Positions 12,582 through 20,175 of a stretch of 23,562 nucleotides of DNA are shown here, in pieces. The translations under genes were made by a program, and so were the position numbers. The notes beneath the pieces are model-generated. The model was not told where the DNA came from. It worked only from the letters and a program-made list of their open reading frames with translations, and ran no database searches. The DNA is from a virus: positions 1-23,562 of the IMG/VR virus record IMGVR_UViG_3300044695_001520; one strand, given 5' to 3'. Numbering within the stretch: the stretch's first letter is position 1; every line of letters starts with the position of its first letter.

Positions 12582-13790
12582 TCAGAACTCCGCATTTGCT
12601 ATGTAATGACCGTATCCAAGAGCAACAACCCATGTCGCACCAGACCACACATAGTATGGGCTGAAACCAGATGTTGAGGGCCAAATATAACTTGGTGTTG
12701 CTGTCGTGGTTGCGCCAGACCTTGAAAATTTCCAACCAGCCGTTCCATCTTCGTTATAGAACGAGACGGTATATAAATGTGTTCGTTTCTCAACTTTGAA
12801 ATAAACATTGGCAAACCATTGGCTAGCGCCGTCAAGCATTGAACCACATGCCTGCAATCCTTCTGTGGTTGCTGTTGCAGGCGCAGTGGTTACGTTGTAT
12901 GACTTTTCGTAATAGCGTTGACATTCTTGCAAATCACGCTCAAATGACTTGAACTCGAACGGTGCAGCAACCCCACCAACATTCAACTGGACACCAGTAA
13001 CCTGCCAATAGTTGTTCGTGGCAGAAGCAAGGTTAGTTTGACCCACCGCACGATTGGCGTTTGTTGCTGATGCCCACGACGTATTGAGTGTTCCCGAATT
13101 AAATGTAGAACCTGCCCCTAGCCAAAATACGCAATACAGCGATGTGGCATTATCGTTATCAAACGCACCCGTTGTGTCTGCTGGAAGCGTAAGCGTCTTG
13201 AACTCCCATGTGCCAGAGGCGCTAATTGTGTAGGACTTGCTTACTTGGCGTGTGTTATCAAGGTCATACAACTCAAAAATGTAAGTTCCAGTCACATTTG
13301 CTTTGACCCAAAACGACACAGTGAATTGCTGAGCGGATGACGTTCCCTTCTTGAATGCCTGCAAATCTTGTCCTTCAAGGAGTTGCGATACCCAATGTTC
13401 GTCAGTTGATGCAGGCGAGGCATCTGCTGTAGTGCAAAGAACTTTCAGTGATTTGCGGAACCCCGAACCTGTAGGTGCATCATTTTCTACCGAGTCTGTC
13501 CACGTTCCAAAAGAGGTCGGATTATGTCGCCACCTATCAGCGGTGTAATAGCCGTTCGTCGTGATGCTCGCTGTGCTGGTTCCACGTTGCGCCACCTGCA
13601 TCGCACCGTTATACAAAACATTCCGCGACCCGCCACCAGACTGCAAAACAGTCTCAATCGTTTCCACAGCGGTGTTTATGTCCTGATGCAACTGAGAATG
13701 CGAAGGGCTGTTCAAAGGCGAAGTGGACAACGGATCGCTAAACGAATCCGTAGTTGCAGTTCCGTTCGTATAAGGAAACACGCTAGGCAT
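12582..13790 (-). CDS. Tail protein with carbohydrate-binding-like domain
   Basis: A 402-residue protein, start sharing TAATG with the tape measure stop. After a Ser/Pro/His-rich N-terminus and a helix (about 33-50) comes NVLYNGAMQVAQRG (57-70) and YYTADRWRHN (81-90). That opening is typical of phage tail proteins carrying a jelly-roll carbohydrate-binding module. Strands with FTVSFWVKANVTGTY and YWQVTGVQLNVGG complete the domain by about residue 275. The motif FERDLQECQRYYEKS (283-297), known from many cyanophage and other tail proteins, links to a C-terminal beta part (about 310-402). It probably binds host surface sugars. The placement directly after the tape measure, where distal tail protein usually lies, suggests a tail-tip position. 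Confidence 0.68.
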   Translation of the reverse strand: MPSVFPYTNGTATTDSFSDPLSTSPLNSPSHSQLHQDINTAVETIETVLQSGGGSRNVLYNGAMQVAQRGTSTASITTNGYYTADRWRHNPTSFGTWTDSVENDAPTGSGFRKSLKVLCTTADASPASTDEHWVSQLLEGQDLQAFKKGTSSAQQFTVSFWVKANVTGTYIFELYDLDNTRQVSKSYTISASGTWEFKTLTLPADTTGAFDNDNATSLYCVFWLGAGSTFNSGTLNTSWASATNANRAVGQTNLASATNNYWQVTGVQLNVGGVAAPFEFKSFERDLQECQRYYEKSYNVTTAPATATTEGLQACGSMLDGASQWFANVYFKVEKRTHLYTVSFYNEDGTAGWKFSRSGATTTATPSYIWPSTSGFSPYYVWSGATWVVALGYGHYIANAEF

Positions 13791-16519
13791 TATCCACTCA
13801 CCTTTATCGGTAACGCACCAACCCGACGCTGGTACGCAACTAGTTCATCCACAATCTGCCGACCGATCTGCGCACCATCAGCACCCATCCCGGCAGTCAC
13901 ATTGATCGTGATATTACTGCCCGACTGCTGACGAGGCAGGGGCAACACCATCTCATCCTGCCCTGCTTCACCGACCCGCACCAACGTCCCACCCGGACGG
14001 GCAGGGACAATGCCGCCATCAGCGAGGGACGGAATGGTTAAAGCGTTCTCGCTGAACAGGAACCCGAGCGACGAATCAAACTTGTTGGAGGCCCGACGCA
14101 ACGCCTTCAACGGGTTCTTCGATTCCGCCAGTTTGTCAACATCAATCTTTGACAACTCTTCCGTAACGCCCCTCAGCAGGTCGTCGGCAAGTTTCACGCC
14201 AGCCCCAAAGAACTTGTCAGCCGAGATCGTTCCGATAGCCGACGCGAACGCGGCAACGTTCGCCAACGTCTTATCCAAATCGTCAACGGTTTGCGCCGGG
14301 TCAGACGACGCAAGAATGCCTGTGATGATGGAATTGCCTGCGTCAGCGCCAGCGGCAGTCAACTGGTCGATGAGTGCCTGATCGCCACCCAAATCAAGAA
14401 CCTTTTGCAGGTTCGTCTTGAACCCTTCGGCTTTTGTCACCTGCCCTGCCAAAGCGTCAGCGAAGGTCAAAGGCTGCTTCTCCGCAGTCAACACAGCATT
14501 CGTAGCAGTCGCAAGATCGGTACGCGCATCCGTGACCTGCTTCACGATCCCGGTCTGATCCTCCAACAGGCGGTTCAAGTCGCGTTCAGCGTCCTTAATC
14601 GCGTCAGCCTTTTCCTTATCGCTATCAGGACGTTGCTGTGCCGCAATCAATTTCTCACGGGCGGCAGCGACCTTGTCATCAATATCAACCTGCTTACCCA
14701 AGAGTTCGTTCAGTTTGCCTTGCGCACGGCCTTCCTCGGTTCGCGCATCAGCCAACTTCTTAGTGTTCTCTGCAGCGGTCGCCTGAGCGTTACCAAGATT
14801 GACGACCCCGGACACCGATCCGCTGATCGTGTCACGGTACGTCTTGTATGCCGTGTTCGCTTTCTCCGCGTTCTGTTCCGCATCAGACAACGCCTTAGCA
14901 AGTTTTGTTTGCAACGCTTGTGCGAGGGTTTCGACTTCGGCCTTGAACTTTGCTGCCGCCTCAGCCGCCTTCTGGTCTGCGGCAGATTGCCGTTCACGTT
15001 CAGCGTTAACAGCCTTCTCAATCGTCAACTGTTGCTGACGATCCTCGTTCCGTATAAGGGCGCGTGAATAGTCCTCGTAGGTTTTCTTCAGTTCAACCAG
15101 CCCGACGCTTGCTTCAGCGTTAATTTGATTCAACGCCTTTTGCGAACCCGTCAGCGAATCAATACGAGACTGGTAACGCTCAATCAGCATCGTGTTGTCT
15201 TTGTATTGACCGCTTGCCTGATCAAGTGTGGAGTTCTGCGCAGACCACGCATCCAACAAACTCTGTGCCGCTTTCGGCCCCGATTCCTTCAACACCTGCT
15301 GGAACGCTCGGTCAATGTCCTCAATGCTGCGATCGGCTTCGCCACCAACAATCGTGATTCTCTTACCGAAATCTCCCCAAATATTAGAGAAGCGAAGAAC
15401 GCTGTCCTGATCTTTGACAAGTTCACGGAACTGTCGAAGCATCGCGCTGGCATCAACCTGCGACAACGCCACATTCAAATCCTGCAAACCCTGTTCCAGT
15501 TTCTGCGACGAATTATTCATCTCATTCAGTACCGCAAACGTCGCCTCACTCAACCCGATAGCAGCGAGCGTCAAACTCGCATACTTCGCCGCGTTGCCAA
15601 GTTTCGTCATTGAACGTTCACCGTCATCGCCAAGCGTGGTGAACCTGTCACGCAGTTTGATCGCCTGCCCCGCCACCAGCGACAATGTGGAAACCACACC
15701 CAAACCGACCGTGCCGAACGCAGCGAACTTGCCGATAGCACCACCCGTCGCGTTGTTGATCTCGCCCAGTTTGTTGACCGTGCCAGCAATCGCAGTAGCA
15801 GACTTTTCAACCACCGGGATGAACGCGGTTCCGATGGACTCGCCAGCCTCGCTGATCGCCACCTTCGCACGATCCAACTTGCCTGCATACGTTTCAGCCC
15901 GAGCAGCAGCAGCGCCACCGAACTGTTCATTCAACGCTTGAAGCGCAGCATTAAAGTCCTTCGACTTCTTGACGTTCTCATCAAGTGGGATACCGAGACG
16001 CGACAAAGCCCCAACGTTCCCCGACGCTGCGCGACCCAATGCAATCGTGACGGTTTCCAAATCGCGTCCCGTCGCCGCGCTGATATCGAGGGCAGTACTC
16101 AATACAGTCGTCGCCTTATCGGTATCACCGAAAGCGCGAACAAGGTTCCCCAACGCGGGTCGCAACTGATCGTCAGCAACACCCGTCGCACGGGCAGTCT
16201 TGTCAATCAACTTCTCAACAGCATCAATTTGTTTCTGTGTCGCGCCAGTCGAATTGCGCAACTGTTCAGCCAACAACGCTTGCGCTTTCTGATCCTCAAT
16301 AGCGCCTTGCGCAAGTTTGAACAGGCCGCCACCCAACGTGCCTGCCGCAGCGAGACCAGCAGCACCAAACTTCGTTAGGTTCGCGCCAGCCTTCTCCAAA
16401 CTCTTTTCGGCCTTCGCCATTTCTTTCGCGGCAGAACCAGACGTTTTCTCAAACGCCTTAATAGCCGAATCCGCGTTAGCGGAAATGAGGAACGCAAGAC
16501 GCTGCGTGACGGTAGCCAT
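13790..16519 (-). CDS. Tape measure protein
   Basis: A 909-residue protein, the longest in the window, as expected for a tape measure, which sets tail length and is ejected with the DNA. The N-terminus is helical and Ala/Lys-rich. Hydrophobic segments lie at about 48-72 (GAAGLAAAGTLGGGLFKLA), 261-288 and 305-332. A long coiled-coil region rich in Gln, Ala, Lys and Glu covers about 460-680. The C-terminus (about 850-905) has the typical LADGGIVPARPGGTLVRVGEAG...EMVLPL segment and beta strands. No lysozyme or peptidase motif was found. By the usual rule of about 1.5 angstroms per residue the tail would be roughly 130-140 nm. Start and stop overlap their neighbours by one base each. Confidence 0.88.
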   Translation of the reverse strand: MATVTQRLAFLISANADSAIKAFEKTSGSAAKEMAKAEKSLEKAGANLTKFGAAGLAAAGTLGGGLFKLAQGAIEDQKAQALLAEQLRNSTGATQKQIDAVEKLIDKTARATGVADDQLRPALGNLVRAFGDTDKATTVLSTALDISAATGRDLETVTIALGRAASGNVGALSRLGIPLDENVKKSKDFNAALQALNEQFGGAAAARAETYAGKLDRAKVAISEAGESIGTAFIPVVEKSATAIAGTVNKLGEINNATGGAIGKFAAFGTVGLGVVSTLSLVAGQAIKLRDRFTTLGDDGERSMTKLGNAAKYASLTLAAIGLSEATFAVLNEMNNSSQKLEQGLQDLNVALSQVDASAMLRQFRELVKDQDSVLRFSNIWGDFGKRITIVGGEADRSIEDIDRAFQQVLKESGPKAAQSLLDAWSAQNSTLDQASGQYKDNTMLIERYQSRIDSLTGSQKALNQINAEASVGLVELKKTYEDYSRALIRNEDRQQQLTIEKAVNAERERQSAADQKAAEAAAKFKAEVETLAQALQTKLAKALSDAEQNAEKANTAYKTYRDTISGSVSGVVNLGNAQATAAENTKKLADARTEEGRAQGKLNELLGKQVDIDDKVAAAREKLIAAQQRPDSDKEKADAIKDAERDLNRLLEDQTGIVKQVTDARTDLATATNAVLTAEKQPLTFADALAGQVTKAEGFKTNLQKVLDLGGDQALIDQLTAAGADAGNSIITGILASSDPAQTVDDLDKTLANVAAFASAIGTISADKFFGAGVKLADDLLRGVTEELSKIDVDKLAESKNPLKALRRASNKFDSSLGFLFSENALTIPSLADGGIVPARPGGTLVRVGEAGQDEMVLPLPRQQSGSNITINVTAGMGADGAQIGRQIVDELVAYQRRVGALPIKVSG

Positions 16520-17196
16520 CAGCCGACCATCCCTTGACCGAAGGACTTGTCGCTACCACGAACCGTGATCAACGTTTCCCTACCCATACGCCAAACATCA
16601 ACCACGCGGGACTGAACCAGTGCGGTCGCCACCCGTGCAGCATCATCCTTCTTGGCTTCCAAACCTTTCTTGAAAGGTTGCTTGCCTTTCGTACCGGGAT
16701 GATTACGCACCCGATAACGGGGACCGTGTGGAGTACGCAACGGGGTTGCACCACTGAATAGACCAGCGCCGCCAAACGCAACGTCTAGCGACCGTTGACG
16801 CAACGCATAAGCCCGTGCGCCTTTCTTGCCCTTCTGATATTGAACTTTGCCAAGCGTTGCGGTGATTTCATGTTTGGGGGAACCGTACTCAATAAGTCCC
16901 CACGGGCCACGCGCCACCAGCAAGGCGGTCGGGTTATATGTCCCTTTCATGTCGAACCAAATCTTCAACTTATGCGTTTCGGGTCGAATGCCCGTGAATG
17001 ATCCGCTGCGCTGCTTCTTTTGCGTCATGCGCGAAAAGTGATCTTTCCCCTTCAAGGCTTTCGTGCGTTCGCCTTCGATGCTGTTCTTCAACATCAGCGC
17101 AGCCTTAAAAACGCCTTCCTTCTGCGACTCCAAAGCAGCCTGCCCCGCACGTTCAATAAGCACCGCAAGATCGGTGACCGAGCGTGTACCGGGCAT
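16519..17196 (-). CDS. HK97 gp10-like tail/neck protein
   Basis: A 225-residue protein. ATG 17196 is chosen over an upstream start at 17241 because the extra residues would lie inside the frameshifted part of the tail chaperone gene, and AAGGAAGG is placed before 17196. The N-terminal helix (VTDLAVLIERAGQAALES), a beta region with GLIEYGSPKHEI and the late PRYRVRNHPGTKGKQPFKKGLEAKKDDAARV segment fit the HK97 gp10-like family, which joins tail to neck. The product is very basic. Its position between the tail chaperone and the tape measure is unusual, since such genes normally precede the tail tube gene. A tail-tube or tape-measure-associated role is therefore possible. Confidence 0.62.
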   Translation of the reverse strand: MPGTRSVTDLAVLIERAGQAALESQKEGVFKAALMLKNSIEGERTKALKGKDHFSRMTQKKQRSGSFTGIRPETHKLKIWFDMKGTYNPTALLVARGPWGLIEYGSPKHEITATLGKVQYQKGKKGARAYALRQRSLDVAFGGAGLFSGATPLRTPHGPRYRVRNHPGTKGKQPFKKGLEAKKDDAARVATALVQSRVVDVWRMGRETLITVRGSDKSFGQGMVG

Positions 17197-17200
17197 ATGG

Positions 17201-17607
17201 CTACCTGCCTTCCTTAATCCTTCGCCACCGCAGGTAGGCATACATTGTGTAAAGCATCCTAGATGATTCTTGCATCAGCACCGAAGGTGCAATACCCGTT
17301 TCTACTGCGAGTCTTGCGATGAACCAATGGGCTGACTGCTCTCCAAAGGGGCGTGTTCAACCTCGTCATCCAACGCTTTCACGTTCTCAACTGTGTTGAT
17401 CCATTCTTCCCACGGCAACGCAGTGCGCTTCTCACGGGTCAAAGCAGCCCACGCAAGAAAGCCCTGATTCGTCAAACGGAAATCATCAAAGGTGACGACG
17501 ATGGGGTTGCGGTCAAAGCGTTCCTCAAACTTCACATAGTCCGGGTAGAACGCGATGACCTTTTCAACCTTGCCATCTTGGAACAGCACTTCAAGTGCTT
17601 GTCTCAT
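17201..17607 (-). CDS. Tail assembly chaperone, frameshifted long form
   Basis: The long product is made by a -1 slip at the heptamer C CCT TTG (17350-17344): the first 88 codons are read in the frame starting at ATG 17607, then reading resumes from GGA at 17344 and continues to TAG 17203-17201, for about 135 residues. The shifted part has no start codon of its own that would make sense, yet it encodes an ordered helical tail (HWFIARLAVETGIAPSVL, LYTMYAYLRWRR) of the type seen in the long tail chaperones of siphophages, which bind the tape measure. The heptamer matches X XXY YYZ exactly, in the right phase. The stop lies 4 bases before the next start. Translation efficiency of the shift is unknown. 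Confidence 0.8.
17302..17607 (-). CDS. Tail assembly chaperone, short form
   Basis: A 101-residue protein read without the frameshift, starting at ATG 17607 with GAGG about 6 bases upstream. The N-terminal part (EVLFQDGKVEKVIAFYPDYVKFEE) and the middle (LTNQGFLAWAALTREKR, WEEWINTVENV) match the short tail chaperone of actinophages and HK97-like phages: one domain that coats the tape measure during tail assembly. The last 13 residues are Ser/Gln-rich and differ from the long form. It follows the tail tube gene after 31 bases and precedes the gp10-like and tape measure genes, the expected neighbourhood. Confidence 0.8.
   Translation of the reverse strand: MRQALEVLFQDGKVEKVIAFYPDYVKFEERFDRNPIVVTFDDFRLTNQGFLAWAALTREKRTALPWEEWINTVENVKALDDEVEHAPLESSQPIGSSQDSQ
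17344..17350 (-). promoter_or_regulatory. -1 programmed frameshift heptamer (CCCTTTG)
   Basis: The minus-strand bases C CCT TTG are in phase with the zero-frame codons GCC-CCT-TTG of the chaperone gene, giving a perfect X XXY YYZ slip site. Both tRNAs can re-pair after a -1 move (CCC, TTT). The -1 frame is then open for 47 codons and encodes a long-form chaperone tail. The position after about 88 codons fits other siphophage chaperone genes. Confidence 0.82.
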
Positions 17608-17613
17608 TTATAA

Positions 17614-17624
17614 CCTCGCAGGTA
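17614..17624 (-). repeat. TACCTGCGAGG start-associated repeat
   Basis: The 11-mer TACCTGCGAGG lies directly before the chaperone start and recurs at 22857-22847 directly before the gene after the capsid gene. A related CCTACCTGCG occurs at 17238-17229 ahead of the gp10-like gene. Each carries or precedes the ribosome site. It may be a shared translation enhancer or simply a duplicated ribosome-binding region. Confidence 0.35.
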
Positions 17625-17638
17625 GGTGATTGATGTGA

Positions 17639-18049
17639 TTAGGCGGTTGCCTTCGTGATCGCACCCGTGATGGGCCACGTTACGTCAGCGGTGAGCAGTT
17701 CGCCCACAGCGCCAGCGACAGGCGACCAAGAGGTGACGAGAACCGTTCCCGAGTACTTCGGGTTCGTGGAAGTGACCGCAGTGCCGTTCGGGATGACTTC
17801 AAATGCAGCGGTTCCACCGATCAACGGATAGACCGTTGCTTCGACAGCGGCAGCAGCGAAGTCCTGCATGAACGAGATCTGAAGGCTATTGTCCTTCAAA
17901 CCACCCGTCCGCTCAACAGCGCCACCCGACGCGAAGTTTGTGGTAGCGACTTCCGCCGCGTTGCTCGTCAGGTTGACCGACGCAACATACTGCGAAAGAT
18001 CAACGCCACCGACCTTGACGACGACTGCGGTTGCAACTTGCTTTGCCAT
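17639..18049 (-). CDS. Major tail tube protein
   Basis: A 136-residue protein starting at ATG 18049, sharing TAATG with the small gene before it. The sequence is a Val/Thr/Ala-rich beta sandwich with the tail-tube order: VVVKVGGVDLSQYVASVNL near the start, EVATTNFASGG, then ERTGGLKDNSLQISFMQDF and EVIPNGTAVTSTNPKYSGT. Tail tube proteins stack as hexameric rings around the DNA channel. Length is typical of short actinophage forms, without an added Ig-like domain. It precedes the frameshifted chaperone gene, as expected, and no sheath gene is present, which supports a non-contractile tail. Confidence 0.85.
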   Translation of the reverse strand: MAKQVATAVVVKVGGVDLSQYVASVNLTSNAAEVATTNFASGGAVERTGGLKDNSLQISFMQDFAAAAVEATVYPLIGGTAAFEVIPNGTAVTSTNPKYSGTVLVTSWSPVAGAVGELLTADVTWPITGAITKATA

Positions 18050-18222
18050 TAGTTCTCCGTTTCAACGGGTTCAGGTTTTGATTTGGTTGACGCAGGAACT
18101 TCGGCAGGCTCAATGTGACCCGTTGCCAAAAGGAAATCTACATCCCATGCGGGGGTTGCTTCAACCACTTCCCCCGGCAGGTTGTCATGCACAGCGCAAG
18201 GCCCAACGATCTTGTATTTCAT
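18049..18222 (-). CDS. 57-residue small structural-operon protein
   Basis: A gene too small for standard length limits, starting at ATG 18222 two bases after the tail terminator stop and ending in a TAATG shared with the tail tube gene. The product begins MKYKIVGPCAVHDNLPGEVV and continues to FLLATGHIEPAEV, then a Pro/Glu/Lys tail. Small head/tail proteins with this build (short beta start, then 'LLxxGHIEP') lie near capsid or connector genes in many phages. The protein before the glycosyltransferase near 22835 shows the same plan (LMELGYAHP), so the two may be distant relatives. No ribosome site is evident, so coupled translation is likely. Confidence 0.7.
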   Translation of the reverse strand: MKYKIVGPCAVHDNLPGEVVEATPAWDVDFLLATGHIEPAEVPASTKSKPEPVETEN

Positions 18223-18224
18223 CG

Positions 18225-18635
18225 TCACGAAGAATACACCCGCACCGTGAAATCCATTGTCAAGTATTCGGTTTCGTTCGCGCTGATCGAACTGATCCCC
18301 GACACCTGTTCAACCTGACAGTCATCAACTTTGCCGCCTAACGTGCGGTCGCCTTCAATCGCAGCCTTTACCGAGGATGCCCCAGTTGGTGATGCGTATG
18401 CGTCAAGACTGGATTCTGCGGGACGTTCCGTGGGTCGCGCCACAAAGACGCTGACGGTGCAAACAAATTCGGTCAGCCCCGAACGCATCGTGCGGTGATA
18501 CAAAACTTGCTCAATGGATGGGTAGGCCATCGGTGCGTTCAACTGGTCAGGCTGGTAGGCGAAGGTGCGTAGCCCGGTGATTGTCGCCAACCGTGCCGCC
18601 AAACCCGCTTTCACTTCGCTGATCGTCGCGGTCAC
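18225..18635 (-). CDS. Tail terminator-like protein
   Basis: A 136-residue protein starting at GTG 18635, in GTGA overlap with the connector stop. The sequence has the mixed alpha/beta pattern of phage tail terminator/completion proteins: helix VKAGLAARLATI, then LRTFAYQPDQLNAPMAYPSIEQVLYHRTM, a beta strand FVCTVSVFVARPTE, and a closing SISANETEYLTMDFTVRVYS strand. Terminators cap the tail tube once it reaches the tape measure length and meet the neck proteins. The order connector, terminator, small protein, tail tube is normal. The match is structural pattern only. Confidence 0.65.
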   Translation of the reverse strand: MTATISEVKAGLAARLATITGLRTFAYQPDQLNAPMAYPSIEQVLYHRTMRSGLTEFVCTVSVFVARPTERPAESSLDAYASPTGASSVKAAIEGDRTLGGKVDDCQVEQVSGISSISANETEYLTMDFTVRVYSS

Positions 18636-19237
18636 GCTATGCCATCCATCTTTCGATAGGGGTCAATCGACATGGCAACATCGGGGTCAAGTCTGCTGCC
18701 AACCCGAATACCGCCCATGTCACCAAAACCGATAATGCCGAGTGGCGAGTCATACCGCTTGAACAGTCTTTGCGCCTGAATGGTGCAGGCATATTTGATT
18801 GCGGTCGGCACGGAAGGCCAACCCCAAACCCCGGTCACCTTGACCAAAGCAAGATCGTTTGTGTTCGGGAACAGGTAGTTGAGGCTGGCGCGGATACGGG
18901 TGTAAGGCCAGACCTGACCGTTGCTGTAACCGTTCAAAGGTTCCAACTGGTAGTTCGATGGAGTCCAAGTCAACGCAAAGTTTCCGTCAGCGTTTTGATC
19001 GGTTTGTAGGGTGATCGCTGTCCCAGCGAGGTCATCAACGTCGCAAACAAGTTCGTTCTGCGCAGCGAAGTATCGTGCCGTTGTGCCACCGTTGTAGAAG
19101 ATGCGGTTGCAGTATCCGTCGATTTCGCGTGACGCGGTTTCGATAGCCAGTTCGATCAGGCCGTCATCGACCGCATCCACGATGCGCAACGCAGCCTTTA
19201 CGTCGTTCAAAGTTGTATAGCCGTTCGTTATCGTCAT
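18632..19237 (-). CDS. Head-tail connector (gp6-like) protein
   Basis: A 201-residue protein with ATG 19237 in ATGA overlap with the epimerase stop. The first 50 residues are the classic connector start: YTTLNDVKAALRI, DDGLIELAIETASREIDGYCNR, three helices found in HK97 gp6/SPP1 gp15-type adaptors. A beta insertion (about 55-130) with aromatic residues is followed by VTGVWGWPSVPTAIKYACTIQAQRLFKRYDSP, the conserved C-terminal helix. Such proteins form a ring under the portal and seal the head. It is the first neck gene, yet it is separated from the capsid gene by four sugar-metabolism genes. Confidence 0.82.
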   Translation of the reverse strand: MTITNGYTTLNDVKAALRIVDAVDDGLIELAIETASREIDGYCNRIFYNGGTTARYFAAQNELVCDVDDLAGTAITLQTDQNADGNFALTWTPSNYQLEPLNGYSNGQVWPYTRIRASLNYLFPNTNDLALVKVTGVWGWPSVPTAIKYACTIQAQRLFKRYDSPLGIIGFGDMGGIRVGSRLDPDVAMSIDPYRKMDGIA

Positions 19238-20175
19238 CGTGTTCCTAGCCAGTTGATGAGACGCTCAAAGCCTTCAGCATAATTCACCAGACACAAATCC
19301 CCGTATAGGTCATTGAACTTCGTGTTGTCGCAGTCCCGACCCAGCACCCCAGACGGTTCGGTTTCGTCGTAGTAAATCTTGGCTTCGGGAACCCCTGCTA
19401 GTTGCAGGCACAAGGTCTGCACTTCGTTGCAGGAGATCGCGCCTTCGTAGCCCACGTTCACAGGCCCGTCATAGTCCTCGTTCAGGATCGCCCAAATCTT
19501 GTTAACCGCGTCATCAATATAGAGATACGAACGCTTCTGTTCTCCGTTTCCCCACATTTTGACGAACCCTGTTTCACGCGCCTTCAGCGCCTTCGTTGCG
19601 GCAGCAGTCGGGAACTTCATTCGCTCACCCTCGCATTCCTGCCCGATGCCATAGACGGTGTGCAGAATCCCTACCCGCACATCCTGTTCGTGGCGTTCCG
19701 CCAGTCGAAGCATCATCAACTTTTCTCGACCGTACATCTGGTCAGGCCAGCCGAACTCAATCAGATCCTCGTGCAGTCGCGCCGGGAAGCGTTCATCCAT
19801 CTGCAGGTGCGTCGGATAGATGCAGGCTGACGACGCAACAAAACTTGTCGGGATCTCCCACCGAGCAATAGCCGACAGGACGTTGAACGTGATGCGGCTG
19901 TTGTCAATGTAGGGCTGGTAGTCGTGCTTGTGGAAAAATCCTACGCCCCCCATGTTCGCGGCAAGATGAATCACGATGTCAGCGTTCGGGATCACAGGTT
20001 CCGTGGTGGTCAAATCGATCACACTTTTGTTTTGGCATTCGTTCCAGATGCCAAGCCTGAAAGGTTCGGTAGGTTCGGCGTGATCAATGGCGTGAACCCG
20101 ATGCCCTTCCTCTAGCAGATACTTCGCCATGTTTGACCCGATGAAGCCTGCGGCCCCCGTGATTGCTATGTCCAC
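19234..20175 (-). CDS. GDP-mannose 3,5-epimerase-like NAD-dependent epimerase
   Basis: A 313-residue extended short-chain dehydrogenase/epimerase. The NAD-binding GAAGFIG (7-13), HLAANMGGVGFF (70-81), SSACIYP (115-121) with Cys118, YGREK (Tyr148, Lys152) and MKFPTAAA (Lys187) are in the order seen in GDP-mannose 3,5-epimerases. In that family the cysteine and lysine act as the acid-base pair, and the late GNGEQKRSYLYIDDAV and GVLGRDCDN segments also match. The product would be GDP-L-galactose or GDP-L-gulose made from host GDP-mannose, for use by the glycosyltransferases encoded just before it. Related GDP-sugar epimerases or dehydratases cannot be excluded. It overlaps the upstream glycosyltransferase by 10 bases and the connector by 4. 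Confidence 0.78.
   Translation of the reverse strand: MDIAITGAAGFIGSNMAKYLLEEGHRVHAIDHAEPTEPFRLGIWNECQNKSVIDLTTTEPVIPNADIVIHLAANMGGVGFFHKHDYQPYIDNSRITFNVLSAIARWEIPTSFVASSACIYPTHLQMDERFPARLHEDLIEFGWPDQMYGREKLMMLRLAERHEQDVRVGILHTVYGIGQECEGERMKFPTAAATKALKARETGFVKMWGNGEQKRSYLYIDDAVNKIWAILNEDYDGPVNVGYEGAISCNEVQTLCLQLAGVPEAKIYYDETEPSGVLGRDCDNTKFNDLYGDLCLVNYAEGFERLINWLGTR

Noticed and set aside
14291-15067. 258-codon plus-strand frame inside the tape measure gene
   Set aside because: It is a shadow of the coiled-coil region of the tape measure, with biased Leu/Arg/Ser content and no start signals.
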